This document shows positions 19,884 through 29,707 of a stretch of DNA of 64,000 nucleotides, piece by piece. The stretch is taken from contig NZ_LT906447.1 in the NCBI RefSeq assembly GCF_900186985.1, positions 1,798,001 through 1,862,000 of the forward strand. The letters run 5' to 3'. The notes under the pieces are model-generated. The model was not told where the DNA came from, did not search any database, and saw only the letters and a program-made list of their open reading frames with translations. Each line of letters starts with the position of its first letter. The stretch's first letter is position 1. The position numbers and the translations under genes were made by a program. This stretch comes from Staphylococcus piscifermentans (lineage in GTDB: Bacteria; Bacillota; Bacilli; Staphylococcales; Staphylococcaceae).

Positions 19884-22292
19884 TTACATCATCATATATG
19901 GATTTATATCTATCTTCAATGAGAGCTTATCTTTAAGATATTTCTCATGATAATAATCATCTAAATACTGTAGTGCTTTATGCAGTTCCGGTTCGCTTTT
20001 ATATTTTACTAATACTTGGAAGCGGTACTCTCGGTTAATACGAGCTAGAGCAGCTGAAGATGGACCTAGCACTAAAGCACGGTCTGTTAAGTGCTGCAAT
20101 AAGATTTGATGCACATGGTTGGCCGCTTGCATGACTTCTTTCATGTTTACATGAGAAATCGTGAAGTTGATTAAGAAATAATACGGCGGATATTTGCCGA
20201 TTTGACGATATTTCATTTCTTTATGATAGAAAGATAAATAATCATTAAGTTGAACATCTTGAATCGCATAGTGATCTGGATTATACGTCTGTATGATGAC
20301 TTCTCCTTCTTTTTCATGTCGTCCTGCACGACCTGCAACTTGTGTCAGTAATTGGAACGTACGTTCACTCGCTCTGAAGTCAGGCAAGTTCAACATAGTA
20401 TCAGCATTTAATACTCCTACTAAGGTGATATTCGGAAAATCCAGACCTTTCGCTATCATCTGTGTTCCTAGCAGAATGTCACCTTTCCCTTCGCCGAAGT
20501 CGTTCAATAATTTTTCATGCGCGCCTTTTCGTGATGTCGTATCCGCATCCATGCGAATGATTTTGGCATCTTCGAATTCCCGATTCAACAATTCTTCTAC
20601 TTTTTGCGTGCCTGTACCCATTTGACGAATGTGTTCACTCTCACAATTAGGGCACTTATTCGGCGGTGTTTCTTGATAACCGCAATAGTGACATTTTAAT
20701 TGGTCACTCGATTTGTGGTAAGTCAGTGAAATATCGCAGTTCGGACATTGCGGAACATGGCCGCAATCACGACATAGCACAAAGGATGAGTAGCCGCGCT
20801 GGTTCAAGAACAAGACAATTTGTTCATTGCGTGCGAGGCGTTCTTCAATGGCTGCACGTAGAGATGTTGAGAACATTGAACGATTACCTTCTGCTAATTC
20901 CTCACGCATGTCCACGATGTTGATTGCAGGAAGCGGTTGATTGTTTACACGCTCTGGTAAACTCAACAAATGATAAACTCCTTTTTCGGCACGAGCATAG
21001 GTTTCTAAACTTGGCGTCGCGCTACCTAATATCAAAGGGCACTGATGATACTCAGAACGCCAGAGCGCAATATCTTTCGCATGATAGCGAGGATAATCTT
21101 CTTGTTTATAAGTCGCTTCATGTTCTTCATCAATAATAATCATGCCTAAATTTGTAAAAGGTGCAAAGACACTTGAACGTGCACCGACACTGACACGTGC
21201 ACGACCGTCACGAATCTTTTGCCATTCATCATAACGTTCACCCTTAGATAAAGCAGAGTGCAAGACAGCTACTTCATCACCGAAGCGTTTTTTAAAGCGT
21301 AAGACCATTTGCGGAGTCAAAGCAATTTCAGGGACTAACATCATGGCTTGCTTATCTTGTTGCAGCACCGCCTCAATCGTCTGCAAATATACTTCGGTCT
21401 TACCTGAACCTGTCACACCATGCAATAAGAAAGTCTCTTGTTTTTCTTCATCAATCACTTTTTTAATCGCATCATAAGCTTCTTGCTGACCAGGCGTCAA
21501 TTGGCGTTTTTCTTCTTGTTCAAAGATACGAGATGCATAAGGATCACGTTCCATAATCGCATCGTATTTTTCGACAAAGCTATTTTTTTCTAATGTTTTC
21601 ACACTTGATTGTGACAAGCCCGCTTCTTCAATTTCTTTTAATGGTACATCTCGATTTTGCTCATCCAATAAATAGGCATACACGTCATATTGTTTAGGAT
21701 GTTTTTCTAACATCGCTAATACATCATCAGGATTGTGTTCAGGTGCAATCCGTATCGCACGCTGCGTTTTTTTCTTAGTATTTTGCGACAACAGGGTAAC
21801 CTCTCGAACTGCGCCTTCCTCCATTAATGGCACCAAGCGATCTAAATCACCATTTTGTTGTGCTGTTTTATATGCATAATGGCCTTCACGGTCAAATTTT
21901 TTCAGCAAATCTTCAGGAATCAATTCATCTTCTACCATCTCGAATGCTTTCGTATATTTAGCTTTAATAGCACTCGGCAACATCACTTCTAAGATAGAAA
22001 TACGTTTCGTCACATGATACTTGCCGTACCATTCACTTAAATCTACCAATTCCGGTGTTAATTCTGGTTTAATATCTTGAATCTCTTTAATTTCTTTTAA
22101 TTTTTCTAAATCTAACTCTGGATCTGCTTCCTCAGCAATTTCCATGACATACCCTTGAATCGTTCTAGGTCCAAAGGGAACAATGACCCGCACGCCAACT
22201 TGAATAATGGGTGCGAGCCGTTCTGGTATTAAATAATCAAAGGTAAAGTCTACATTCTTCGCTGGGACATCAACGATAACCTTTGCTATCAT
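19884..22292 (-). CDS. priA: Primosomal replication restart helicase PriA
   Basis: PriA reloads the replication machinery on repaired forks. The 802-residue protein has an N-terminal DNA-binding part, a helicase core with GVTGSGKTEVYLQ (Walker A, about residues 285-297) and DEEH, then a zinc-binding insertion with paired cysteines (CRDCGHVPQCPNC, CHYC, CPNC), and GTGTQKVEELL. It starts two bases before the coaBC stop region (spacing of one base), completing the gmk-rpoZ-coaBC-priA order of staphylococci. Confidence 0.95.
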   Translation of the reverse strand: MIAKVIVDVPAKNVDFTFDYLIPERLAPIIQVGVRVIVPFGPRTIQGYVMEIAEEADPELDLEKLKEIKEIQDIKPELTPELVDLSEWYGKYHVTKRISILEVMLPSAIKAKYTKAFEMVEDELIPEDLLKKFDREGHYAYKTAQQNGDLDRLVPLMEEGAVREVTLLSQNTKKKTQRAIRIAPEHNPDDVLAMLEKHPKQYDVYAYLLDEQNRDVPLKEIEEAGLSQSSVKTLEKNSFVEKYDAIMERDPYASRIFEQEEKRQLTPGQQEAYDAIKKVIDEEKQETFLLHGVTGSGKTEVYLQTIEAVLQQDKQAMMLVPEIALTPQMVLRFKKRFGDEVAVLHSALSKGERYDEWQKIRDGRARVSVGARSSVFAPFTNLGMIIIDEEHEATYKQEDYPRYHAKDIALWRSEYHQCPLILGSATPSLETYARAEKGVYHLLSLPERVNNQPLPAINIVDMREELAEGNRSMFSTSLRAAIEERLARNEQIVLFLNQRGYSSFVLCRDCGHVPQCPNCDISLTYHKSSDQLKCHYCGYQETPPNKCPNCESEHIRQMGTGTQKVEELLNREFEDAKIIRMDADTTSRKGAHEKLLNDFGEGKGDILLGTQMIAKGLDFPNITLVGVLNADTMLNLPDFRASERTFQLLTQVAGRAGRHEKEGEVIIQTYNPDHYAIQDVQLNDYLSFYHKEMKYRQIGKYPPYYFLINFTISHVNMKEVMQAANHVHQILLQHLTDRALVLGPSSAALARINREYRFQVLVKYKSEPELHKALQYLDDYYHEKYLKDKLSLKIDINPYMMM

Positions 22293-22293
22293 A

Positions 22294-23508
22294 TTATTTC
22301 CACCTACGTTCTAATTCATCTAAAATTCGTTCAGCAAGTTGCTGTTTCTTCCCTTTCTCAATACTGACTGCTTCATCTTCTTTGAAAAAGAGTGTCACTT
22401 CATTATCATCAGAATTGAATCCGATGGAAGTATCTCCGACGTTATTTGCAATAATCACATCGGCATTTTTACGTTCTAATTTATCTTTCGCATATTTTTC
22501 CACATCTTGTGTTTCGGCTGCAAAACCAATGAGTTTCTGATGCGCTTTATAATCTCCTAAATATTTCAAAATATCTTGTGTTCTCGTAAAGGTAATCGAT
22601 AAATCGCCGTCTTGTTTTTTCATTTTATGTTCTAATTGGTCGGCTGGCTTATAATCAGAAACGGCTGCTGATTTAAACACCATATCTTGTGCATCATATC
22701 GTGTCTTGACCGCTTCAAACATATCTTCAGCACTCGTTACAGGTACGAAATCCACATTATCTGGCGGTGTCAGATACGTCGGTCCGCTGACCAATGTGAC
22801 ATGAGCGCCCCTTTTCTGCAAAGCATCGGCAATAGCGTATCCCATTTTCCCAGAAGCACGATTAGAGACGTAACGTACTGGGTCAATAACTTCCACAGTC
22901 GGTCCTGCAGTGACGAGTACATTCTTGTCACGATACCAAGAAACATCTTGTATCTGTTCAGACATATGGTTCAAAGCTTTCATTTCTTGTTCCACAAACG
23001 CCATGATATCTAAAGGCTCCATCATACGGCCTTTCGCAACATAGCCACAAGCTAAGAATCCTTCACCAGGTTCTGCGAAACGATAACCATCTTGCGCTAA
23101 CACTTTCATATTGTGCTGCACGCGTGGATTTTCATACATATGCACATTCATTGCCGGTGCAGCAAATTTAGGTACTGTTGTAGCTAATAACGTTGAAGTT
23201 ATCATATCATCTGCAATACCATTAGCTAGTTTACCTAAAATATTTGCAGTTGCGGGTGCAATAATTACAGCGTCTGCCCAATCACCTAAAGCAATATGTT
23301 GAATTTCAGCAGGATTTTCTTCCACAAATGTATTTGTATATACCGGGTTTCTGCTTATCGCTTGAAAAGCAAGCGGCGTTACAAATTCTTGCGCATGTTC
23401 AGTCAACATGACACGCACTTCATAGCCACTCTGTGTTAATTTACTTGTTAAGTCGATGGCTTTATAGGCTGCAATGCCTCCTGATACTGCCAATAATATA
23501 TTTTTCAT
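22294..23508 (-). CDS. coaBC: Bifunctional CoA biosynthesis flavoprotein CoaBC
   Basis: This enzyme makes 4'-phosphopantetheine in two steps: ligation of cysteine to phosphopantothenate and FMN-dependent decarboxylation. In the 404-residue protein the N-terminal CoaC half (about 1-185) has AVSGGIAAYKAIDL, PAMNVHMYENP and the catalytic-cysteine segment GFLACGYVAKGRM. The C-terminal CoaB half (about 190-404) has VTAGPTVEVIDPVRYVSNR and GFAAET. It is upstream of priA with one base between. A hairpin lies upstream at 23560-23602. Confidence 0.95.
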   Translation of the reverse strand: MKNILLAVSGGIAAYKAIDLTSKLTQSGYEVRVMLTEHAQEFVTPLAFQAISRNPVYTNTFVEENPAEIQHIALGDWADAVIIAPATANILGKLANGIADDMITSTLLATTVPKFAAPAMNVHMYENPRVQHNMKVLAQDGYRFAEPGEGFLACGYVAKGRMMEPLDIMAFVEQEMKALNHMSEQIQDVSWYRDKNVLVTAGPTVEVIDPVRYVSNRASGKMGYAIADALQKRGAHVTLVSGPTYLTPPDNVDFVPVTSAEDMFEAVKTRYDAQDMVFKSAAVSDYKPADQLEHKMKKQDGDLSITFTRTQDILKYLGDYKAHQKLIGFAAETQDVEKYAKDKLERKNADVIIANNVGDTSIGFNSDDNEVTLFFKEDEAVSIEKGKKQQLAERILDELERRWK

Positions 23509-23559
23509 AGATTTTTTCCTCCATGATTGATTTCTATCTATGTATCACGTACTTACAAT

Positions 23560-23602
23560 AAAAAATGAGGCCATGGATACAAAATCACATGTCTCATTTT
23601 TA
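23560..23602. terminator. Hairpin with T-run upstream of coaBC
   Basis: AAAAATGAGGCCATG pairs with CATGTCTCATTTTT around a 14-base loop. On the minus strand it ends in a T6 run, 52 bases before the coaBC ATG. It could be a leader attenuator for coaBC or a leftover terminator; I cannot decide from sequence. Confidence 0.5.
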
Positions 23603-23726
23603 TGTTCACACATTATTTTAACACTGTATACAGAAAAAGTCCTTTGCTTTGCAAATCATATTGATTGTAAATGAAGACTGAATTCAGTAATCTATCTTCA
23701 GATTAAAAAAGAAAGGAGACTTTCCA

Positions 23727-24041
23727 TTGAAAACCATTACTACTTTTGAAGATTTGCAAAATGAAATCAACACTCATGAGAAATTACTGTTATTCGTGAT
23801 GTCTGACGGATGTACAGTTTGTCATGCGGATCAACCGAGAATACAAGCATTAGTCGAAGAGATAAATTTACTCGCTGTCCAAATTACAGTTAATCAAATG
23901 CCTGAAGCTGCCGGACAACTTTCCCTCTTCACATCACCTGTTGTGATTTTGTTTAAAAATGGTAAAGAATTTCATCGTCAAGCTCGTATTATCGATTTTG
24001 AAAAACTGAAACGATCTATGGAACAGCTGAAAATGATATAA
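23727..24041 (+). CDS. Thioredoxin-like protein
   Basis: This is a small thioredoxin-fold protein (104 residues) with a CTVC redox motif at residues 29-32 and a cis-proline segment (FTSPVVILF, about 71-79). These match the fold of YtpP-type thioredoxin relatives, which act as cytoplasmic thiol reductants or oxidoreductases. The active site differs from the standard WCGPC. Translation begins at TTG (23727), eight bases after GAAAGGAG. It runs opposite to rpoZ and coaBC on either side, so it interrupts the gmk-rpoZ-coaBC-priA series. Confidence 0.82.
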   Translation: MKTITTFEDLQNEINTHEKLLLFVMSDGCTVCHADQPRIQALVEEINLLAVQITVNQMPEAAGQLSLFTSPVVILFKNGKEFHRQARIIDFEKLKRSMEQLKMI

Positions 24042-24043
24042 AA

Positions 24044-24084
24044 ATACCGTAAAAGTCAAATGCCAACTTTTACGGTATTTTTAA
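24044..24084. terminator. Bidirectional terminator between the thioredoxin-like gene and rpoZ
   Basis: ATACCGTAAAAGT pairs with ACTTTTACGGTAT around a nine-base loop, with A-run and T-run flanks. It ends both the rightward thioredoxin-like gene and the leftward gmk-rpoZ transcript. Confidence 0.9.
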
Positions 24085-24089
24085 AGATA

Positions 24090-24319
24090 TCAGTCTTTAG
24101 TTTCAAATTCGCCTTCATCCAATTCTGGTTCAATTGGAGTGATTTTGCCAGCAGCAATTTCTTCTAAAGCTTTACCTACAGTTTTCACTGAATGGTATTT
24201 CTCTAAAAGTGCTGTATCTGGTTTATCGTATAATTCACGTGCGCGTTTGGCTGCCACTGTAGCGATTAAATATTTTGAACTTACTTTTGAAGTCAGTTGG
24301 TTAAGCGGTGGGTATAACA

Positions 24320-24320
<1 letters not shown>
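24090..24320 (-). CDS. rpoZ: RNA polymerase omega subunit
   Basis: Omega is the small RNA polymerase subunit that helps fold and hold the beta-prime subunit. The 76-residue protein has the expected LTSKVSSKYLIATVAAKRARE core and a short acidic tail. The ATG overlaps the gmk stop by one base, and the next gene downstream runs in the opposite direction behind a shared terminator. Confidence 0.93.
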
Positions 24321-24946
<626 letters not shown>

Positions 24947-25123
24947 TTACGACCTCTCTAAGCTATTGTTGTATTATATAATGATACCATATCTATTATA
25001 AAGTTGTATAGATGCCACATGCAAAATTCTATACAAGCCCTGTACGTGTCAACTCTTACTATGCATGATACAATAATAAGAACGTATTAAGTACAACGAA
25101 ACTATTAAAGGTGGCTGATGACA

Positions 25124-26833
25124 ATGGCTTATGATGGCCTTTTTACTAGAAAGATGGTTGAAGAACTTCAGTTCCTAAAAGGTGGACGCATTCATAAAAT
25201 CAATCAGCCTGATAATGATACCATTATTATGGTTGTGCGTCAGAACCGAAAGAATCATCAATTATTACTTTCCATCCATTCCAATTTTTCACGCATGCAC
25301 ATTACTCAGAAGAAATATAATAATCCCTTTGATCCACCGATGTTCACGCGTGTTTTCCGTAAACACTTAGATGGAGGTATTATTCAAGATATTCGCCAAA
25401 TCGGCAACGACAGACATATTGAAATCGATATTCAAAGTACGGATGAACTCGGCGATAAAATTTATCGTACTGTTATCTTAGAAATCATGGGTAAACATAG
25501 TAATTTAATCTTAGTGGATAACGAACGCAAGATTATAGAAGGATTCAAGCATCTGACTCCGAATACGAATCATTATCGTACCGTGATGCCTGGTTTCAAA
25601 TATGAGGCGCCGCCTACTCAAAATAAAATGAATCCTTACGAAGTATCAGGCCAAGAAGTGCTCAAATATATTGATTTCAATCAAGGAAATGTGGCGCGAC
25701 AATTATTGCAGAACTTTGAAGGATTCAGTCCGCTGATTACTAAAGAAATCACCGAGCGCCGTCAGTTTATGACTTCTGAAACATTGCCTGCTGCTTACGA
25801 TGAAGTCATGGCAGAAACTAAATTAGAGCCTGTACCGATTTTTCATAAAAATCACGAAACCGGAAAAGAAGACTTCTATTTCATGCGCTTAAAGCAGTTT
25901 GACGATGATAGCGTCGTGTATGACTCACTTGATGAGTTGCTGGATCGTTTCTATGATGCGCGCGGCGAACGTGAACGTGTTAAACAGCGTGCTAATGATT
26001 TAGTTAAATTTGTGCAGCAGCAATTACAGAAAAGTCGTAATAAATTGACGAAATTGCATGCAGAATATGAAGGTACACAATCTAAAGAAACAGAACAGCT
26101 ATACGGCGAGCTTATTACAGCGAATATTTATCGTATTCAACAAGGTGACGAATCACTGACTACACAAAATTATTATACAGGCGAAGAAGTGACGATTCCT
26201 TTAGATCCGACGAAATCCCCTTCTGTGAATGCGCAGTATTATTACAAACAATATAACCGTTTGAAGACACGTGAACATGAATTGGAACGACAGATTCAAT
26301 TGACCGAAGAAAATATTGCTTATTTTGAATCTATAGAACAACAGCTAACGCATATCACTGTTGAAGATATTGATGAAATTCGCGAAGAATTGGCAGAACA
26401 AGGATTCATGAAACAACGTCAGAACCGTAAGAAAAAGAAACAACCGCAAATTCAATTGCAGACGTATTTATCTTCAGATGGCGATTTAATTTATGTAGGT
26501 AAGAATAATAAGCAGAATGATTATCTGACGAATAAGAAAGCACGAAAAGGATATTTGTGGTTCCATACGAAAGATATCCCAGGGTCACATGTGGTGATCT
26601 TTGCAGATGAACCGAGCGAAACGACAGTGGAAGAAGCAGCTATGTTATCCGCTTACTTCTCCAAAGCAGGAAGTTCTGCCCAAGTCCCTGTAGATTATAC
26701 TGAAATCCGTAACGTGCATAAACCTTCAGGTGCGAAACCTGGTTTTGTAACTTATGATAATCAAAAAACATTGTACGCAACACCGGATTACGATAAAATT
26801 CAAGAGATGAAAAATAATGCTCAAAAAGCATAG
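25124..26833 (+). CDS. rqcH: Ribosome quality control factor RqcH (NFACT family)
   Basis: RqcH binds stalled 50S-peptidyl-tRNA complexes and adds C-terminal alanine tails that mark proteins for degradation. The 569-residue protein has an NFACT-N domain (about 1-250, starting MAYDGLFTRKMVEEL), a long coiled coil (about 280-430), and the NFACT-R domain (about 445-565) with GYLWFHTKDIPGSHVVI and AAMLSAYFSKA. Older annotations call it fibronectin-binding protein. An ATG six bases earlier is possible, but AAAGGTGG lies only three bases from it and nine bases from 25124, so I prefer the latter. Confidence 0.9.
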   Translation: MAYDGLFTRKMVEELQFLKGGRIHKINQPDNDTIIMVVRQNRKNHQLLLSIHSNFSRMHITQKKYNNPFDPPMFTRVFRKHLDGGIIQDIRQIGNDRHIEIDIQSTDELGDKIYRTVILEIMGKHSNLILVDNERKIIEGFKHLTPNTNHYRTVMPGFKYEAPPTQNKMNPYEVSGQEVLKYIDFNQGNVARQLLQNFEGFSPLITKEITERRQFMTSETLPAAYDEVMAETKLEPVPIFHKNHETGKEDFYFMRLKQFDDDSVVYDSLDELLDRFYDARGERERVKQRANDLVKFVQQQLQKSRNKLTKLHAEYEGTQSKETEQLYGELITANIYRIQQGDESLTTQNYYTGEEVTIPLDPTKSPSVNAQYYYKQYNRLKTREHELERQIQLTEENIAYFESIEQQLTHITVEDIDEIREELAEQGFMKQRQNRKKKKQPQIQLQTYLSSDGDLIYVGKNNKQNDYLTNKKARKGYLWFHTKDIPGSHVVIFADEPSETTVEEAAMLSAYFSKAGSSAQVPVDYTEIRNVHKPSGAKPGFVTYDNQKTLYATPDYDKIQEMKNNAQKA

Positions 26834-26845
26834 TCTGAAATAGCA

Positions 26846-26898
26846 ATACTCCCTCTATCATTATGCACTCTAAAAATGCAGTAATAGAGGGAGCATTT
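26846..26898. terminator. Bidirectional terminator between rqcH and the capF-like gene
   Basis: A long stem, ATACTCCCTCTATCATTATGCA against ATGCAGTAATAGAGGGAGCAT, with one bulge and an eight-base loop, then a T6 run. It ends rqcH and the leftward gene at 26900. Confidence 0.88.
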
Positions 26899-26899
26899 T

Positions 26900-28012
26900 T
26901 TATAATTCCATGTAAAAGGAATCAGGCTGTTCAAGATTGTAAGCGCCACTGCTCCAAATAAGTGTTACTAAGTCTGTTGCACCTAGATTTTCAATTTGAT
27001 GCGCATAGCCTGCAGGAATATCGACAGCTTCAAATTGTTCGCCAGATACAAAGTATTCCATAGTATGATGACTGAATATATTTTTAAGACGGATGACTCC
27101 AGTACCTGATACGACTAAGTATTTCTCAACTTTTGAATGATGCCAATGATTGCCCTTAAGGACACCTGGTTTAGCAACCGATATAGAAATTTGCCCTTTT
27201 TCTGTTGATTTTAGAAAATCTGCTGTTGTACCGGTGAAATTGTCTTTCGAGAGAAGCTCATAGCGCAACTGTTCTGCAGGTAAGTAACTGATATACGTAC
27301 TGTACAGTGCTTTTGCAAACGGCTCTCCTAAATTAGGTAATTCAGCGTTTTTGCGCAAATTCTTGAAGGTTTCAATACGCTTCACTAAATTTCCTAACGT
27401 AATCTGGAAAGTATTGGGGACCGTTAAAGCATTTTCGGTAACTGTGGGATTTCCTTCAACTGCACGCTTGATTTCTTGGATGACATCTTCAATGTAGTTG
27501 AGTTGAAGCGGAACCTCTGAATCGTGAAGCGTAATTTCAGCATCATGTATAACTGCATCACAGAAAGTCGCTACAATATTTTCGCTGCCCGGTTGTGCCC
27601 ATTTACCAAATATTTGGTATAAGCGATAAATTAAAATGACATTTCCGTTTTCCTCTGAAAATTGATTTAAAGCCTGTTCAGCTGCACGTTTACTTTGCAC
27701 CAGCAACGAATCTTTTTCTTCGAAGGCAGATGATATAAATAAAATGGGTGGTAACTTTGTATTACGCTTTAAATTCTCTAAAAATTCCTGTAAGAATTGG
27801 GTATTCTTCTTTATAAATGCTTTATCTAGCGGCGTTTGTTCATCATCAGCTAAATAAACTATGAAATCTGCCTCCATCAAATATTGTTGTCGCAATATTA
27901 TAGGCGTGGCTTGTGATACAGGAAGCACTTTATAGTCACTATATTGTTCTAAATCTGTTATTAAATTCTTGCCAATAAATCCATTTACGCCTGTTACTAA
28001 AATATTTTTCAT
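26900..28012 (-). CDS. CapF-like nucleotide-sugar reductase (epimerase + cupin)
   Basis: The 370-residue protein matches the length and two-part design of CapF, the capsule enzyme in UDP-N-acetyl-L-fucosamine synthesis. The N-terminal domain (about 1-245) is an NAD(P)-binding short-chain fold starting ILVTGVNGFIGKNL. The C-terminal domain (about 250-370) is a cupin with GNHWHHSKVEKYLVVSGTG, whose His-rich strand binds metal in CapF. It sits 54 bases downstream of a CpsB-type phosphatase but away from any other visible sugar gene, so the substrate and product here remain open. Confident on fold, less so on exact function. Confidence 0.8.
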   Translation of the reverse strand: MKNILVTGVNGFIGKNLITDLEQYSDYKVLPVSQATPIILRQQYLMEADFIVYLADDEQTPLDKAFIKKNTQFLQEFLENLKRNTKLPPILFISSAFEEKDSLLVQSKRAAEQALNQFSEENGNVILIYRLYQIFGKWAQPGSENIVATFCDAVIHDAEITLHDSEVPLQLNYIEDVIQEIKRAVEGNPTVTENALTVPNTFQITLGNLVKRIETFKNLRKNAELPNLGEPFAKALYSTYISYLPAEQLRYELLSKDNFTGTTADFLKSTEKGQISISVAKPGVLKGNHWHHSKVEKYLVVSGTGVIRLKNIFSHHTMEYFVSGEQFEAVDIPAGYAHQIENLGATDLVTLIWSSGAYNLEQPDSFYMEL

Positions 28013-28066
28013 TTATACTCAATTCCTTTGTGTAGTTCGTAGTTGTTATAATCATGTCTATACTTT

Positions 28067-28834
28067 TTAAAATGAAAATCTTCTGATACTTCGCTGCTTG
28101 GTTGGAAGTTGCGGTGGTTTACGTTTAATTATTTTGTTATCGATAATTAACTCAGCATTTTGGATTATTTCTCGCATTACCTCATGCAGTTTTACTAAGT
28201 GCTTTTCTTCAAATAAAGAAGCCATAATGAATGGTCTGTAACCGATATGATGCGCATCTGAGGCAATAAAATGTGCAAGGTTGCATTGGATCATTTCTAT
28301 CGCAGATTTCTGCAAAGTTCTGCCGAAATACCCGCCTAATGAACTAGAAGTAATCTGGCTCAATGCACCCTCGCTTACTAATTCGAATAACAAATGCATA
28401 TCTTGAATAATCGCTTGATTGCGCTCTGGATGGGCAATAATCGGAATATACCCCTTACTTTTCAAGTCTTTAAACACTTGCTTAGTGTACTGCGGTATCT
28501 CATTTGGCGGAAACTCTACTAATATATAGCGTGAATGATTCAAACCTTTGATATCACCGTTTTCTAAATGACTGATTAAATCCTCGCTGATTCTTACTTC
28601 TTGTCCCGGGTATAATTTGATATTTGAATGTTCAACTTCTCTTAGGTTACATAATTCTTTTATTTTCAACTCTACTTTATCAAAAGTGTTTGGAAAGTGA
28701 GACGTAAAGTGAGGTGTAGCAATAATACCTGTTATACCTTCTTCCTCCGCTTGTTGAATCAGTTCAATTGCCTCTGTGCTGCTTTGTGCACCGTCATCAA
28801 TATTAATAAGAATATGACTATGTATGTCAATCAC
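28067..28834 (-). CDS. CpsB/YwqE-type PHP-domain tyrosine phosphatase (copy 2)
   Basis: This is a second phosphatase of the same family as 19002-19730, 255 residues, with the same metal motifs: DIHSHILINIDDGAQSS (residues 3-19), ATPHFTSHFP, GQEVRI, IAHPERN and IASDAHH. The two copies differ throughout, so this is not a recent duplication. Next downstream is the capF-like gene, and together they look like a fragment of a capsule or exopolysaccharide module. The C-terminal tail (KRKPPQLPTKQRSIRRFSF) is basic and absent from copy 1. Confidence 0.87.
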   Translation of the reverse strand: MIDIHSHILINIDDGAQSSTEAIELIQQAEEEGITGIIATPHFTSHFPNTFDKVELKIKELCNLREVEHSNIKLYPGQEVRISEDLISHLENGDIKGLNHSRYILVEFPPNEIPQYTKQVFKDLKSKGYIPIIAHPERNQAIIQDMHLLFELVSEGALSQITSSSLGGYFGRTLQKSAIEMIQCNLAHFIASDAHHIGYRPFIMASLFEEKHLVKLHEVMREIIQNAELIIDNKIIKRKPPQLPTKQRSIRRFSF

Positions 28835-28903
28835 TGTAATTCGTCTCCATTCATTACATTGTACATTACTATATAATTATACATTAATATAGCAGTAATA
28901 GGA

Positions 28904-28941
28904 ACGAAAAAAAGCCTGGAATAAATCAATATCCCAGACCT
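28904..28941 (-). terminator. Terminator after the VOC-family gene at 28956
   Basis: On the minus strand GTCTGGGAT pairs with ATTCCAGGC around a short loop, followed by seven T residues, about 15 bases beyond the stop of the 28956-29357 gene. Confidence 0.75.
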
Positions 28942-28955
28942 CATATAACTCTATT

Positions 28956-29357
28956 TTAATCCATTAAAGCAAGTTGGAAATTAACCCCGAAACGATCTTG
29001 TATCCAGGCAAATTCGCGATAAGGCCCTAATTCAGTCTTAGCCATTAATATTGCGCCGCCTTTCTTCAAACCGCTGTATAAACGTTCCATTTCCATCGCA
29101 TTATCTACTGTCACAAATAACGAAATAGATGGATTCATCGGAATTTCTGTTCCGTTAGTGTTATCTATTGCCATTAAAATCTGGTCTTTTAATCGGAAAA
29201 TCGAATGTTGCACAGCGCCCGCTTCACCACTGCCGAACTCATCGTATTTCACCATAGATATTACTTCGCTGTCTTCAAAGAGCGATGTGTATAATTCAAT
29301 TGCTTCTTCCGCTTGATTGTCGAACATTAAAAAAGTCGTAACTTTTGGAATGTGCAC
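28956..29357 (-). CDS. VOC-superfamily (PhnB-like) protein
   Basis: A single-domain vicinal-oxygen-chelate-fold protein of 133 residues, in the PhnB-like group often annotated as a glyoxalase or 3-demethylubiquinone methyltransferase relative. The fold is indicated by VTTFLMFDNQAEEAIELYTSLF at the start, the AVQHSIFRLKDQILMAIDN strand pair, and GPYREFAWIQDRFGVNFQLA at the end. The substrate cannot be inferred. It is a single-gene unit between terminators, with a promoter likely at about 29400-29440. Confidence 0.75.
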   Translation of the reverse strand: MHIPKVTTFLMFDNQAEEAIELYTSLFEDSEVISMVKYDEFGSGEAGAVQHSIFRLKDQILMAIDNTNGTEIPMNPSISLFVTVDNAMEMERLYSGLKKGGAILMAKTELGPYREFAWIQDRFGVNFQLALMD

Positions 29358-29493
29358 AAAAATCCCCTCCTACTATTTTGCTTACCGAAACCCTTTTCAG
29401 TATATGTAACTTACTATACATAGTATAATACGTTTATTATGAATTGATAAGTAAAACCCGATTCGAGATAATACAACTGGAGGTTGATGAATC

Positions 29494-29577
29494 ATGTCTT
29501 ATTTAATTTGGCCGATTATCGTTATGGTATTAATCGTACTGCTCGGTTACCTCTTTGTAAGATGGTATCTTAGATAA
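29494..29577 (+). CDS. 27-residue membrane peptide (unlisted small gene)
   Basis: A short open frame encodes MSYLIWPIIVMVLIVLLGYL followed by FVRWYLR. It is a single membrane-spanning helix with a positive tail, so the C-terminus is probably cytoplasmic. It has a strong GGAGG ribosome site (29479-29483) ten bases ahead and a matched terminator right after it (29588-29623), which together argue that it is expressed. I know of no named family. It could be a regulatory micropeptide or a toxin-like small protein, but nothing here decides that. Confidence 0.6.
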   Translation: MSYLIWPIIVMVLIVLLGYLFVRWYLR

Positions 29578-29587
29578 TAGATTGAAG

Positions 29588-29623
29588 CGAGAATGGAACA
29601 AGATAATGTTCTGCTCTCGCTTT
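29588..29623 (+). terminator. Terminator after the 27-residue peptide gene
   Basis: GCGAGAATGGAACA pairs with TGTTCTGCTCTCGC (one bulge) and is followed by TTTTT, eight bases after the stop codon. Confidence 0.75.
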
Positions 29624-29707
29624 TTAATTTCTGAAAAACAAAACAGCCCGCCTCAAATTGCCGATTCTGTGAACCAGTAACTTGCTTCGGACTGTCTCGC
29701 CTCAATT

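Noticed and set aside
25118-25123. Upstream ATG of rqcH
   Set aside because: It is only three bases from the end of the ribosome site, whereas the ATG at 25124 is nine bases away and gives the usual MAYDG start.
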